From Prochlorococcus sp. AG-402-K21 (lineage in GTDB: Bacteria > Cyanobacteriota > Cyanobacteriia > PCC-6307 > Cyanobiaceae), in the NCBI GenBank assembly GCA_003216775.1, contig QCII01000005.1:90427-154426 (forward strand): a stretch of DNA of 64,000 nucleotides, given 5' to 3'. The notes under the pieces are model-generated. The model did not search any database, was not told the DNA's origin, and worked only from the letters and a program-made list of their open reading frames with translations. Shown in pieces: positions 34,628 to 45,296 of this stretch. The position numbers were made by a program, and so were the translations under genes. Every line of letters starts with the position of its first letter. The first letter of the stretch is position 1.

Positions 34628-36238
34628 TTAATTTGATTGATCTAACTTCTCTTGAGAGGCTTTTATTAAACCTTTGAATAAAGGATGAGGTTTGCCAGGT
34701 CTTGATAAAAACTCAGGATGGTATTGACATGCTAAGAAGTAAGGATGATTTTCTAATTCAATTAACTCAACTAATCTCCCATCTGGAGATGTACCACTAA
34801 TTTTGTATCCAGAATTTAAGAAACTTTGTTTGTAGTAATTATTAAATTCGTATCTATGTCGATGTCTCTCATAAATAACATCTTCATCATACAAGTTTTT
34901 CCCAATTGTATTATTTGTCAATCTACATGGATAAACTCCAAGTCTCATGGTCCCACCTAAATCAACTACATCTTCCTGTTCTGGTAATAAATGTATCACT
35001 GGATTAGTAGTTTCTGGGTCCAGTTCTGAACTTGATGCATCTGGAAAATTAGCTACGTTCCTAGCCCATTCTATAACTGCACATTGCATGCCAAGACACA
35101 GGCCTAAAAATGGAATTTTATTTTCTCTTGCGAATTTTATAGCCGAAATTTTGCCATTGACTCCTCTATTTCCGAATCCTCCAGGTACAACAATTGCATC
35201 AACTTCATTTAGGTAAGTTTCTGCTGAATCTTTTTCTATCATTTCAGCACTTACCCACCGTAAATCTAATAAAGCCTTTTGTTCAATGCATGCATGTCTT
35301 AAAGCTTCAACAACGGATAAATATGCATCTCCAAGTTCAATATATTTACCTACGAGTGCAACTTTTATTGGAGCTCCTGGATTTCTTAGATTATGAATTA
35401 GCTTTTCCCAATTTTTTAAATCACATTCTTTATCTTCAAGTTCTAGATACTTAAGGGTTTCTTTGCATAAACCTTCTTTTTTTAAAGAAAGAGGTACAGA
35501 ATAAATACTATCTGCATCTAATGCTTCAATAACAGAGTTAATATTAACTCCACAAAACCCACTAAGCTTATTTTTAAGACCTTCATTGATTGATTTATCA
35601 CTTCGGCATACAAGTAAATCTGGCTGAATTCCAATTGATCTTAATTCTTTCACTGAATGTTGTGTTGGTTTAGTTTTTATTTCGCCAGATGTTTTTATAT
35701 AAGGGAGTAATGTTACGTGTATATATGCAACATCATTTTTATTGACATCATTTTTAAATTCTCTTATTGCCTCCAAAAAAGGTAAAGATTCAATATCACC
35801 AACTGTGCCACCAATTTCAGTAATAATAATATCTGCATTGCTGTTGGCAGCTACTCTATGAATTCTTTCTCTTATTTCTCCAGTTATGTGAGGTATTACT
35901 TGTACAGTTCCACCGTTATAACTACCTCTTCTTTCTTTGTTAATAACTGCTTGATAAATAGATCCCGTAGTAACACTATTTAATCTGGTCATCGCAGTAT
36001 CAGTGAATCTTTCATAGTGACCTAAATCTAGATCTGTTTCGGCTCCATCTTCGGTTACAAATACCTCTCCATGTTGGAAAGGACTCATGGTGCCTGGATC
36101 AACATTTAGATAAGGATCTAGTTTTAATATTGAAACACTATAACCTCTAGACTTTAATAATCTCCCTAAGCTTGCAGCTACAATTCCTTTTCCAATGCTG
36201 GAAACTACTCCTCCGGTGACAAATACAAATTTTGACAT
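34628..36238 (-). CDS. pyrG: CTP synthase
   Basis: Glutamine-dependent amination of UTP to CTP. The 536-residue protein has the synthase domain first ([14 protein letters not shown] at residues 5-18, then [20 protein letters not shown]) and a class I glutamine amidotransferase domain second, with the nucleophile Cys in FLGLCLGMQ near 378 and the His/Glu pair in CQYHPEF near 510. ATG start at 36238. Seventy-five bp downstream of aspS and 18 bp before queE, all leftward, probably one transcript. Confidence 0.98.
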   Translation of the reverse strand: MSKFVFVTGGVVSSIGKGIVAASLGRLLKSRGYSVSILKLDPYLNVDPGTMSPFQHGEVFVTEDGAETDLDLGHYERFTDTAMTRLNSVTTGSIYQAVINKERRGSYNGGTVQVIPHITGEIRERIHRVAANSNADIIITEIGGTVGDIESLPFLEAIREFKNDVNKNDVAYIHVTLLPYIKTSGEIKTKPTQHSVKELRSIGIQPDLLVCRSDKSINEGLKNKLSGFCGVNINSVIEALDADSIYSVPLSLKKEGLCKETLKYLELEDKECDLKNWEKLIHNLRNPGAPIKVALVGKYIELGDAYLSVVEALRHACIEQKALLDLRWVSAEMIEKDSAETYLNEVDAIVVPGGFGNRGVNGKISAIKFARENKIPFLGLCLGMQCAVIEWARNVANFPDASSSELDPETTNPVIHLLPEQEDVVDLGGTMRLGVYPCRLTNNTIGKNLYDEDVIYERHRHRYEFNNYYKQSFLNSGYKISGTSPDGRLVELIELENHPYFLACQYHPEFLSRPGKPHPLFKGLIKASQEKLDQSN

Positions 36239-36313
36239 TAAATATTTTTAATTAAGCACATCCTCCTTATATTTTATTTAAACAAAAAACTTTTAGAACA
36301 ACCATATATATTC

Positions 36314-38110
36314 TTATTCATCAATTGTTATTTCAATATCTAATTCTTTTAATTGTGATTCAGAGACATTTGAAGGTGCATTTGTGAGAAGACATTTTGC
36401 TTGTTGATTTTTTGGAAAAGCAATGGTTTCTCTGATTGAGTCTGCACCAATGATCAGCATGGTAATACGATCCAATCCAAACGCTATTCCACCATGAGGA
36501 GGAGCACCCATTTCTAAGGCTTCTATTAAAAATCCAAATTTCTCATCAATCTCTTTATCAGTAAGTCCTACCGTTTTCAGAACCTCTCTTTGTAAGTTCG
36601 CTTCATGAATACGTAAAGAGCCACCTCCTAACTCCAATCCATTGAGAACTAAGTCATAAGCATTTGCTATAGAGCTCTCAATTTCTTTTTTCAAGTTTTC
36701 AGAATCTTTAGATTTTATATTTTTTGGAGAACAAAAAGGATGATGTAAAGCTTCATATCTATTTTCATCTTCATTTCTCTCAAACATCGGGAAGTCAGTT
36801 ACCCATAAGAAATTCCATTTACTTTTATCTATGAGATTTAAGTCTTTTGCGATATATTGTCTAACCTTATCTAATGACTGATTGACAATTTGTTTATCTC
36901 CAGCCCCTAAGAGGATTAAGTCTCCATCTTTTGCTTCTGTAATTTTTAAAATATCAGCTATATGCTCTTCACTTAAATTATTTTTAATTGCCCCAATAGT
37001 CTCAAGCTCATCTCCTTTGACCCTTATAAAGGCTAAACCACCAGCCCCTGCATCTTGAGCTACTTGGAAGATATCACCTCCTGGTTTAATTCTTACGTTG
37101 CTAATACTTGAATTGCCTCCTTTGACTGTTATAGATTTTATATAACCTCCAGACTTAATTGCCTTGGTGAAAATATTAAACCCAATATCACCTAATACTC
37201 CTCCTAAATCTTTTAATAACATTTGATATCTAGTATCTGGTCTATCAGTGCCGTAATTATCCATTGCTGCCTGCCATGTCATTCTTGGAAAAGCATTATT
37301 AAAACTAATATTTAACACTTCTTTCCATATTTGTTTCATGAGACTTTCATTAAAAGAAATTATTTCTTCTTCACTAATAAAGCTCATCTCAATATCTAAT
37401 TGAGTAAATTCTGGCTGTCTATCTGCCCTTAAGTCTTCATCACGGAAACATTTTGCGATTTGATAATACTTATCTAAGCCCCCAACCATTAAAAGTTGTT
37501 TAAATAGTTGTGGGGATTGAGGTAAAGCAAAAAATTCTCCATTTGAAAGACGTGCAGGAACAAGAAAATCGCGAGCGCCTTCAGGAGTTGACTTTGTAAG
37601 TAATGGGGTCTCTACTTCTGTAAATCCAAAATTATCAAGAAATTCTCTAGCAACTTTAATAATCTTATGTCTTGTTTTTAAATTTTCTAGTAATTTTCCC
37701 CTTCTTAAATCAAGGTATCTATATTTTAATCTGAGTTCCTCTTTTGTATTTTCATAATCATGTATAGACACTGGAAAAGGTAAGTTGTTTTTAATTTGGT
37801 TGAGAATTTGCAAATCTTTAACCTTAAGCTCTAACTCTCCAGTACTTAAATTTGTATTTATGGAATCTTTGGGCCTTTCATTAATAATTCCGCTAACCAT
37901 TATTACTGTTTCATTTCTAAGAGTTTCTGCCTGTTTAAATAGATCTGCACCATCATCGGGGCTAATTGTTATTTGTAGGAATCCACTATGGTCTCTTAAA
38001 TCAATAAAAATTACACCACCATGATCTCTTCTTCTATCTACCCATCCGCATAAATTAACTAATTTACCAATATCTGTATTATTGAGTTCTTTGCAAATTT
38101 TGTTTCTCAT
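36314..38110 (-). CDS. aspS: Aspartyl-tRNA synthetase
   Basis: Class IIb synthetase charging tRNA-Asp (and possibly tRNA-Asn if it is non-discriminating, as in many bacteria with GatCAB). The 598-residue protein has an N-terminal OB-fold anticodon-binding domain ([19 protein letters not shown], about 22-40), class II motif 2 [19 protein letters not shown] near 215-233, the bacterial GAD insertion around 290-420 and motif 3 [10 protein letters not shown] near 545. ATG start at 38110, 55 bp after gcvT and 75 bp before pyrG, all leftward. Confidence 0.98.
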   Translation of the reverse strand: MRNKICKELNNTDIGKLVNLCGWVDRRRDHGGVIFIDLRDHSGFLQITISPDDGADLFKQAETLRNETVIMVSGIINERPKDSINTNLSTGELELKVKDLQILNQIKNNLPFPVSIHDYENTKEELRLKYRYLDLRRGKLLENLKTRHKIIKVAREFLDNFGFTEVETPLLTKSTPEGARDFLVPARLSNGEFFALPQSPQLFKQLLMVGGLDKYYQIAKCFRDEDLRADRQPEFTQLDIEMSFISEEEIISFNESLMKQIWKEVLNISFNNAFPRMTWQAAMDNYGTDRPDTRYQMLLKDLGGVLGDIGFNIFTKAIKSGGYIKSITVKGGNSSISNVRIKPGGDIFQVAQDAGAGGLAFIRVKGDELETIGAIKNNLSEEHIADILKITEAKDGDLILLGAGDKQIVNQSLDKVRQYIAKDLNLIDKSKWNFLWVTDFPMFERNEDENRYEALHHPFCSPKNIKSKDSENLKKEIESSIANAYDLVLNGLELGGGSLRIHEANLQREVLKTVGLTDKEIDEKFGFLIEALEMGAPPHGGIAFGLDRITMLIIGADSIRETIAFPKNQQAKCLLTNAPSNVSESQLKELDIEITIDE

Positions 38111-38165
38111 CTAAGTATGATTTATTTATCAATAACTTATAATAATTCTTTGAGGGTAAATTTAG

Positions 38166-39278
38166 TTAATAATTTTTTTTATAAAACGCTCTTTTTGTTA
38201 TTACCCCTTTGAATTTTTTGCCTCTTATTAATATTTGAACTTCATTATTTATTAAGGCATGCGAAGTATTGATGTATGCAAAAGCTATAGCTTGTTGTTT
38301 AGTTGGAGACCAACTGCCGCTTGTTATAGTACCAATATTTTCTTCACCTTTAAGAACTGCGCAGCCTTTTCTTCCTATTGCTTTACCTTCTATAGAGAGA
38401 CCAACTAACTTTTTTTGAATACCTAATCTTGACTGCTCTTCAAGAAATCTTCTTCCAAAGAATTCGTGATTATTTTCTAGATGTACTAGCCAGCCTAACC
38501 CTGCTTCATATGGAGAAGTTTCTTCATTTATGTCTTGACCATAAAGATGCATGCCTGCTTCAAGTCTAAGAGTATCTCTAGCTCCTAAACCACAAGGTGC
38601 AACATTTTTGGAAATTGAGAAATCCCATAAATTAATTGCTGCTTTTTTAGATAAAAGTATTTCTAGACCATTTTCCCCCGTATATCCTGTCTTTGAAAAG
38701 AAAATTTTTTCTTTATGCGAAATATGTTCAAAAATTTTATATTCGCATCCAAAGTTAGGGATATGTGATATCGATGATTTAATCCATTCTTCAAATAATT
38801 CGAATGAGTTTTTTCCCTGTAGTGCTAAAAGTACTTTGTCTTTTTTAAAGTTTGTTATCGAAATTTCAGACATATTTAAATTATTTTTTATCCACTGAAA
38901 ATCTTCTTCATATCTACTTGCATTAACTATTAACAATAATTCTGATATGTCATTTTCTTGTATACCAAGGTCATAAATTATTAAGTCATCTATTATTCCC
39001 CCTTTATCATTGAGCATTACTGTATAAAGCCCCTGACCTTCAGAAAAGGAGTATAAATTAGTAGGAAAAAGTTTTTGAATATAATCCTTTGGATTGATTC
39101 CCTTGATAGAAATCACACCCATGTGAGAAATATCAAATAATCCTGCTGAAGATCTAACTGATTCATGCTCTTTAATTAATCCTGAAAATGATATGGGCAT
39201 TTCCCAACCTGCAAAATCCACTAATTTTGCATTGGATTCAACATATTTTGAATAAAGAGGACTTTTTAGCAAATCCAT
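38166..39278 (-). CDS. gcvT: Aminomethyltransferase (glycine cleavage T protein)
   Basis: Transfers the methylene group from the lipoylated H protein to tetrahydrofolate, releasing ammonia. The 370-residue protein shows [17 protein letters not shown] at the N-terminus, [11 protein letters not shown] near 43-53, [11 protein letters not shown] near 195 and [12 protein letters not shown] near 235, the usual GcvT landmarks for folate binding. ATG start at 39278. It lies in the polyamine/aspS run, about 17 kb from gcvH and gcvP (56714-60058), so the glycine cleavage genes are split between two operons of opposite orientation. Confidence 0.96.
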   Translation of the reverse strand: MDLLKSPLYSKYVESNAKLVDFAGWEMPISFSGLIKEHESVRSSAGLFDISHMGVISIKGINPKDYIQKLFPTNLYSFSEGQGLYTVMLNDKGGIIDDLIIYDLGIQENDISELLLIVNASRYEEDFQWIKNNLNMSEISITNFKKDKVLLALQGKNSFELFEEWIKSSISHIPNFGCEYKIFEHISHKEKIFFSKTGYTGENGLEILLSKKAAINLWDFSISKNVAPCGLGARDTLRLEAGMHLYGQDINEETSPYEAGLGWLVHLENNHEFFGRRFLEEQSRLGIQKKLVGLSIEGKAIGRKGCAVLKGEENIGTITSGSWSPTKQQAIAFAYINTSHALINNEVQILIRGKKFKGVITKRAFYKKNY

Positions 39279-39328
39279 TAAATATTTAGTTTGTATTTAG
39301 TATTTTTACACTGTAGTTAAGAAATTTT

Positions 39329-40210
39329 TTATTGCATATTTTCTAATGACAAAATTAAGCTTCTAAGTACTTTGGCTGCAACTATGCTACTTACTCCGCT
39401 TTTATCAATTTCTGGAGATAATTCCACAATATCTGAAGCCACAATTCTAAGGTCTTTTAAAGTTTTGAGTATTTCTTCAAAATCATTCCAAAAAAATCCT
39501 CCCGGCTCTGGAGTGCCCGTCCCTGCTAATAAACTGGGATCAAACCAATCTAAATCTATTGTTAAATAGATTGGAGACTTAGCGTATGGTAGAAGAGCTT
39601 GTTTTAACTCATGTGCATTCCCGCCTGGACAAAAATTAACTAATTGGTTGTTGTTATGCATAATTTCAAATTCTTCTTTAGTTCCACTTCTAATTCCTAC
39701 TTGCAAAATTTTCTTTTCAGGTAGAACTTCTATGCATCTTTTCATAGTACAAGCATGACTATGTTCATTTCCTATATATGATTCTCTTAAATCTGCATGA
39801 GCATCAAGTTGAACCAATATCAAATCTGGATATTTTTTTACTAATGCTTCAATAGCACCTCTTGTAATAGAGTGTTCGCCTCCAAGCATAATAGGACTAA
39901 GGCGTTTACTAATTAAATAATTTGTTGCTGATTTAACCGATTCAATAATGGACTTTGAGTCATTTTTATCAATTAGTATTGATCCAAAATCAACATACAT
40001 AATATCCTCTAAGTCTTTTTTTATGTTTGGACAATATGTTTCTAAACAAGAACTGACTTGTCTTATTGCTTCTGGACCAAATCTTGCTCCTGGTTTAAAC
40101 GAACATGTCCCGTCATAATTAACTCCAAATATACCAATTGAGCAATTCTCAGGACTTCTTTTTGCTCCCATATAAATTGCATTTTCGTTATCAAATAAAT
40201 TTTTTGTCAT
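39329..40210 (-). CDS. speB: Ureohydrolase family protein, probable agmatinase
   Basis: Binuclear manganese hydrolase of the arginase/agmatinase family. The 293-residue protein has metal ligands in GGEHSITRG, DAHADLRE and DLDWFDPS, in the expected order. Placement one base after the spermidine synthase gene favours agmatinase (agmatine to putrescine and urea). Arginase, guanidinobutyrase or another guanidinium hydrolase cannot be excluded, since this family is often mis-assigned in cyanobacteria. ATG start at 40210. Followed after 118 bp of C-terminal and gap sequence by no gene other than gcvT, whose start lies 50 bp away. Confidence 0.85.
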   Translation of the reverse strand: MTKNLFDNENAIYMGAKRSPENCSIGIFGVNYDGTCSFKPGARFGPEAIRQVSSCLETYCPNIKKDLEDIMYVDFGSILIDKNDSKSIIESVKSATNYLISKRLSPIMLGGEHSITRGAIEALVKKYPDLILVQLDAHADLRESYIGNEHSHACTMKRCIEVLPEKKILQVGIRSGTKEEFEIMHNNNQLVNFCPGGNAHELKQALLPYAKSPIYLTIDLDWFDPSLLAGTGTPEPGGFFWNDFEEILKTLKDLRIVASDIVELSPEIDKSGVSSIVAAKVLRSLILSLENMQ

Positions 40211-40211
40211 C

Positions 40212-41063
40212 TTATGAATCTAGTTCTTTTACAATTTTATTTGGCATCATTTTGAATGCTGCATTTTGAAAATTTAAATTCCAAATTTCACATCCTTTTT
40301 CTATTTTTCGGACTTCATCATAATTTTGCTTTGATAAATTTAGATCTTCTGAAGAAGCAAATGTCCAACTCCAAATCCCGCTTGGATATATAGGCACAAA
40401 GGAATACATAGTTTCAGAAACTTTAAATATATTTTTTAGGGTTTTCAAAATATTAATGTGAATATTTTTGAAGGATTCAGGAGATTCGCTTTGCGCTGCT
40501 AATATCCCCCTTGGTGTAAGTATTCTTTTACATTCTTTATAAAAAGAATCTGAAAATAATAAATTTGAAAATTCAGAGGGATCTGAACAATCTATCAATA
40601 TAACGTCGTAAAAATTATCTCTTGTTTTTTTTACCCATTTAACACCATCATTAGCATGTATTTCTAATCTTTTGTCATTCCATGCTTCGCCTCCAATTTC
40701 TTTTAGAAATTTTTTAGATATTTTGATTACCTCCTCATCAATTTCTACTAGATCAATTTTTGATATTTGAGAATATTTAACGCATTCTCTTACAGCACCA
40801 CCGTCACCACCGCCAATAATTAGTACATTAGATTTTTCGTCAATACTACTTAATGCAGGATGCACAAGACACTCATGATAATATTTCTCGTCTTTTAATG
40901 ATGTCATCCAGCAACCATCTAACATTAAAGCTTTACCATAATATTCATTTTCAATAACAATAATTTCTTGATATTTTGATGTTTTTTTAATTAGAATTTT
41001 CCCATTTAGGCCGAATCTTGAGCCTTTATGATATTCATCTATCCATGTTGTAATATTTGTCAT
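40212..41063 (-). CDS. speE: Spermidine synthase-like aminopropyltransferase
   Basis: Transfers an aminopropyl group from decarboxylated SAM to putrescine. The 283-residue protein has the aminopropyltransferase signature: VLIIGGGDGGAVRECVKY near 84-101, VEIDEEVI, and DVILIDCSDPSEFSNLLF near 155. The N-terminal DEYHKGSRFGLNGKIL region forms the small beta domain. ATG at 41063 overlaps the mazG stop by 4 bp (ATGA), and its stop is one base from the speB start. This tight linkage with the ureohydrolase supports a polyamine role. The exact polyamine product cannot be told from sequence. Confidence 0.93.
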   Translation of the reverse strand: MTNITTWIDEYHKGSRFGLNGKILIKKTSKYQEIIVIENEYYGKALMLDGCWMTSLKDEKYYHECLVHPALSSIDEKSNVLIIGGGDGGAVRECVKYSQISKIDLVEIDEEVIKISKKFLKEIGGEAWNDKRLEIHANDGVKWVKKTRDNFYDVILIDCSDPSEFSNLLFSDSFYKECKRILTPRGILAAQSESPESFKNIHINILKTLKNIFKVSETMYSFVPIYPSGIWSWTFASSEDLNLSKQNYDEVRKIEKGCEIWNLNFQNAAFKMMPNKIVKELDS

Positions 41064-41914
41064 TTGCTTTTAGGAATTTTTTCCGCCAGTTTTTGTTTGG
41101 CTATTTGCCAAAGCCGTTGAAAGTCTTTAGGAGTTTGTTTTTTAATATTATCTCCTGCATGCTCTTCGACGATTGAAAATCTGTCTAAAAATTTTATATT
41201 AGTTTTTTGAAGAGCTGATTCAGGATTGATCTTTAAAAAGTTTGAGAGATTAAGAAGGGTAAAGTAAATATCCCCAAATTCATTTTTTATCTCTGAATCA
41301 TTTTTACTTTTAATTGCTTCCTTTAATTCATTAATCTCTTCTTCTAACTTTTTAAAAATCTCATCAGTACTTTCCCACTTGAAACCATGTTCTTTAACAA
41401 CATTTGTGATTTTATCTGTTCCAACCGTTGGCGGTAAATTTTTAATTTTCAAATTTAAATTTCTACTAATCGAAGATTTCATATGAGGTGCTTCTTTTTC
41501 TAAATTTTTTATATTTATCCAAATCTCTTGTGATTTTTTTAATGATACTTTTTCTTTTTTGTTAAAAATATATGGATGTCTATTAATAATTTTCTTGTTT
41601 AGATTTTTTATAACATCATTTAGTGCAAATTCTTTTTCTTCGTAACCGATTTCAGCATGAAGCATTACTTGTAATAAAAGATCTCCTAACTCTTCACATA
41701 TGTTATCTGCATTTTTTTTATATATCGCATCTATAAATTCATTACTTTCTTCATACAAAAATGGGATCAACGATACATGAGACTGTATTTTCTGCCATGG
41801 ACAGCCCCAAGTTTTATCTTTTAATGCTTTGATATTAGATATTAAGATTTTAAAACTATTTATAGTCTCTAAATCGGAATTGGTTTCCAATTTATATCTA
41901 TTGTTTGAAGACAT
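41060..41914 (-). CDS. mazG: Nucleoside triphosphate pyrophosphohydrolase MazG
   Basis: Hydrolyses NTPs and dNTPs to monophosphates and pyrophosphate; a house-cleaning enzyme also tied to nucleotide stress control. The 284-residue protein has two MazG-like repeats. The first carries the metal-binding set EESNEFIDAI then CEELGDLLLQVMLHAEI (about 56-87). The second has EEINELKEAIKSK and EIKNEFGDIYFTLL (about 192-220). CPWQKIQSHVSL near the start is typical. ATG start at 41914; first gene of the leftward ten-gene run and overlapping speE by 4 bp. It diverges from tRNA-Val across 98 bp. This is the cellular full-length type, not the short phage version. Confidence 0.94.
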   Translation of the reverse strand: MSSNNRYKLETNSDLETINSFKILISNIKALKDKTWGCPWQKIQSHVSLIPFLYEESNEFIDAIYKKNADNICEELGDLLLQVMLHAEIGYEEKEFALNDVIKNLNKKIINRHPYIFNKKEKVSLKKSQEIWINIKNLEKEAPHMKSSISRNLNLKIKNLPPTVGTDKITNVVKEHGFKWESTDEIFKKLEEEINELKEAIKSKNDSEIKNEFGDIYFTLLNLSNFLKINPESALQKTNIKFLDRFSIVEEHAGDNIKKQTPKDFQRLWQIAKQKLAEKIPKSK

Positions 41915-42012
41915 AGGATATATTTTATTAATTCAATTTTGCCTCAATCATGAAATATTTAAATACTTAGTATAAATTTTTCAACTTCATCTATTAGAAT
42001 GATCTATTATAA

Positions 42013-42084
<72 letters not shown>

Positions 42085-42099
42085 TTTATTATTTTTCTA

Positions 42100-42441
42100 A
42101 TGACTGAGATCGTTAATCTTTCAATCAGTCAAAGTGCTGCTTCAGAACTATCTAGGCAAGCTTCTTTTGGAGGTTCTCCAGGAGAAATGTCGATTGATTT
42201 GGTAGAGGATAAAAATTGTTCCGAAGGATGGATGCATATTAAATTAAGGCCAGGTGCATGTAATGGATCCCCTATCTCAAGAACAGAAGGAGTCACTTTA
42301 TATGCGGATGTAAAAAAGTGTAATTTACTGAAAGATTTAAAATTAGATTATTACGGTGATTTAAGCGGTGGCGGATTTCTAATTTCAACACCAAAAAATG
42401 CAAAACGTTGTTCTTGCGGTTCTGGCTTTAAACTTTTGTAG
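42100..42441 (+). CDS. A-type iron-sulfur carrier-like protein (HesB/IscA family)
   Basis: A 113-residue protein with an IscA-like beta fold pattern ending in CSCGSGFKLL, which matches the C-terminal C-x-C-G motif of A-type Fe-S carriers. An earlier cysteine lies in RPGACNGSP, although the usual first-Cys context is altered. Probable role: Fe-S delivery or storage, but the divergent first motif calls for caution. Start at ATG 42100, 15 bases after the tRNA-Val gene; a longer in-frame extension to 42055 would overlap the tRNA and is not used. Divergent from mazG, upstream of valS on the same strand. Confidence 0.8.
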   Translation: MTEIVNLSISQSAASELSRQASFGGSPGEMSIDLVEDKNCSEGWMHIKLRPGACNGSPISRTEGVTLYADVKKCNLLKDLKLDYYGDLSGGGFLISTPKNAKRCSCGSGFKLL

Positions 42442-42537
42442 AATATTTTTGTTTTTTTTGCAAACTAATATTATTTTCATTAATTGGCTGCTATCAAGAT
42501 AAAATAAACAAAATGTTTCTTGAAATAAAATTTGCAT

Positions 42538-45294
42538 ATGACAGAGATGAATGATCAATTATCTTTAGAGAATTATTCACCTTTTGAAGTAGAGAAAAAG
42601 TGGCAAGAAAAATGGAAAAGTTTAAAGGCGTTTAGTCCTAACCCTGAGGATGATGGTGAGCCTTTTTGTATTGTTATTCCGCCACCAAATGTAACAGGAT
42701 CTTTGCATATGGGGCATGCATTTAATACGGCTTTGATAGATGTTGTAGTACGTTTTCAAAGACTTTTAGGTAAGAATGTTTTGTGCTTACCAGGAACTGA
42801 TCATGCTTCAATAGCCGTTCAAACTATTCTTGAAAAACAATTAAAAAGTGAAGGCAAAACAAGCGAGGATATTGGAAGAGATGAATTTCTTAAAAGAGCA
42901 TGGAACTGGAAAGAACAAAGTGGTGGAAAAATAGTTTCTCAATTAAAGAGGATAGGATATTCAGTTGACTGGACTAGAGAAAGATTTACTCTGGATCAAA
43001 AATTAAATGACGCTGTTGTTGAGGCTTTTAATATTCTTTATAATAAGAATTTGATTTATAGAGGTGAATATTTAGTTAATTGGTGCCCTGAGTCTCAATC
43101 TGCAGTAAGTGATCTTGAAGTTGAAATGCAAGAAGTAAATGGTCATTTATGGCATTTTAAATACCCTTTAATTTCTAAAAATGGTGAATACTTAGATAAG
43201 TACTTAGAGGTTGCAACAACAAGACCAGAAACTCTTTTGGGTGATACTGCCGTTGCAGTTAATCCTGATGATGATAGATATAAAGAATTTATTGGTGTCA
43301 ATGTAAAAGTCCCTTTCGTTGATAGAGAAATACCTATTATCGCTGATTCACATGTTGATAAAGATTTTGGTACTGGATGTGTTAAGGTCACTCCAGCTCA
43401 CGATCCAAACGATTTTGCAATAGGAAAAAGGCATAATTTAAAACAGATTAATGTAATGAATAAAGATGGAACTTTAAATATTAATGCAGGTAAATTTCAA
43501 AATTTAGATAGATATGAGGCTAGAAAGAAAATTATCAAAGAATTGGATAACTTAGGCCTTTTGACAAAGATAGAGGATTATAAACATACCGTTCCTTTTT
43601 CTGATAGAGGTAAGGTGCCAATTGAACCTTTATTGTCAACACAATGGTTTTTGAAAATGGATGATATCTCTCAAGGATGTCTTAATGAAATTTATTCTAA
43701 AAAACCATCTTTTATTCCTCCACGCTGGGAGAAAGTTTATAAGGATTGGTTAGAGAATATTAATGATTGGTGTATCAGTAGGCAATTATGGTGGGGGCAC
43801 CAAATACCAGCATGGTACGTTTTAGATGACTCTCAAGACTCAATAGAACAAAATACCCCATATGTTGTTGCAAGAAATGAAGAGGATGCCTTAATCAAAG
43901 CTAATAAACAATTTGGATTAAATATTAAATTGGTTCGTGATAAAGATGTTTTAGATACTTGGTTTTCAAGTGGTTTATGGCCTTTCTCAACCCTTGGTTG
44001 GCCAAATACAAGTGATCCGGATTTTAAAAAATGGTATCCAAATAGTGTTCTTGTTACTGGTTTCGATATTATTTTCTTCTGGGTGGCGAGAATGACAATG
44101 ATGGGGAATACTTTTACGAATAATATTCCTTTTAAGGATGTTTATATTCATGGCCTAGTTCGAGATGAAAATAATAAAAAAATGAGTAAAAGTTCAGGTA
44201 ATGGTATTGATCCAATACTATTAATTGATAAATATGGTTCTGATGCTTTGCGATTTGCTTTAATTCGAGAAGTTGCAGGCGCTGGACAAGATATCCGGCT
44301 TGATTTTGATCGAAAAAAAGATACATCTTCAACTGTTGAAGCTTCAAGAAATTTTGCGAATAAATTATGGAATGCAACTAAATTTGTATTAATTAATAAA
44401 ACTTCTAACAATAATTATTTGCTTAATGAGATTGATGAAACTGCTTTAGAGTTATGTGATAAGTGGATTTTATCGAAATTGAATCAGCTTAATACAAAGG
44501 TTGTTGTTTTGTTGAAGGAATATAAATTAGGAGAATCTGCGAAACTACTATATGAATTTACATGGAATGATTTTTGTGACTGGTATGTAGAATTTGCTAA
44601 ACAAAGGTTTAATAATAATGAGAATAAAAATAGACAAATATCTGAAAAGGTTTTAATAAAAGTGCTTAATGATATTTTGGTGATGATTCATCCTTTTATG
44701 CCGCACATTACTGAAGAATTATGGCATGTACTGCAACAAAAACCAGATAAAGAATTATTATCTCTTCAAAAATGGCCAACCCTAGAAAATAAATTTGTTG
44801 ATAATAAGATTGATAATTCCTTTCAGCAACTCTTTGAAATTATTAGATTGATTAGAAATTTGAGAGCTGAATTAGGCCTTAAGCCATCAGAAAAAGTTCC
44901 TGTTTACTTAATTTCAGATAATTATGAATTGATTGATTTTTTAAAAATTTTAGTTGATGATATTCAAATCTTAACTAAATCTTCTGAAGTATTTATTTTT
45001 AAAACTAATGATGTTGATAAAAAAGATTTTGCTAAATCTTTTTCTGGGATAATTGGGGATTTAGAGGTTTACTTACCTTTTCATGATTTTGTAAATATAG
45101 ATGCATTAAAGGAAAGGTTAACCAAGGATTTAAAAAAGGTGACTATTGAATTAGAGAATTTAAATAAGAGATTATCTAATAAAAATTTCGTTGATAAGGC
45201 TCCAAAAGATATTGTTGATGAATGTAGATTTAAATTAAACGAGGGTTCGGTACAAATGGAGAGCATTACAAAAAAACTCGAACTTTTGAATTGA
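42538..45294 (+). CDS. valS: Valyl-tRNA synthetase
   Basis: Class Ia synthetase charging tRNA-Val. The 918-residue protein shows the HIGH-type signature PPNVTGSLHMGHAF near 49-62, a CP1 editing domain (about 200-370, with TTRPETLLGDTAVAV), the WCISRQLWWGHQIPAW segment near 420 and the KMSKSSGNGIDP catalytic loop near 550. The C-terminal tail (about 850-918) is the ValRS coiled coil. ATG 42538 is chosen; TTG 42532 and ATG 42547 are alternatives. Its stop codon is two bases before the next start. tRNA-Val lies 450 bp upstream on the same strand. Confidence 0.98.
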   Translation: MTEMNDQLSLENYSPFEVEKKWQEKWKSLKAFSPNPEDDGEPFCIVIPPPNVTGSLHMGHAFNTALIDVVVRFQRLLGKNVLCLPGTDHASIAVQTILEKQLKSEGKTSEDIGRDEFLKRAWNWKEQSGGKIVSQLKRIGYSVDWTRERFTLDQKLNDAVVEAFNILYNKNLIYRGEYLVNWCPESQSAVSDLEVEMQEVNGHLWHFKYPLISKNGEYLDKYLEVATTRPETLLGDTAVAVNPDDDRYKEFIGVNVKVPFVDREIPIIADSHVDKDFGTGCVKVTPAHDPNDFAIGKRHNLKQINVMNKDGTLNINAGKFQNLDRYEARKKIIKELDNLGLLTKIEDYKHTVPFSDRGKVPIEPLLSTQWFLKMDDISQGCLNEIYSKKPSFIPPRWEKVYKDWLENINDWCISRQLWWGHQIPAWYVLDDSQDSIEQNTPYVVARNEEDALIKANKQFGLNIKLVRDKDVLDTWFSSGLWPFSTLGWPNTSDPDFKKWYPNSVLVTGFDIIFFWVARMTMMGNTFTNNIPFKDVYIHGLVRDENNKKMSKSSGNGIDPILLIDKYGSDALRFALIREVAGAGQDIRLDFDRKKDTSSTVEASRNFANKLWNATKFVLINKTSNNNYLLNEIDETALELCDKWILSKLNQLNTKVVVLLKEYKLGESAKLLYEFTWNDFCDWYVEFAKQRFNNNENKNRQISEKVLIKVLNDILVMIHPFMPHITEELWHVLQQKPDKELLSLQKWPTLENKFVDNKIDNSFQQLFEIIRLIRNLRAELGLKPSEKVPVYLISDNYELIDFLKILVDDIQILTKSSEVFIFKTNDVDKKDFAKSFSGIIGDLEVYLPFHDFVNIDALKERLTKDLKKVTIELENLNKRLSNKNFVDKAPKDIVDECRFKLNEGSVQMESITKKLELLN

Positions 45295-45296
45295 GA

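Noticed and set aside
44132..44411. Minus-strand frames inside valS
   Set aside because: Antisense to a strongly conserved synthetase region; no protein family recognised.
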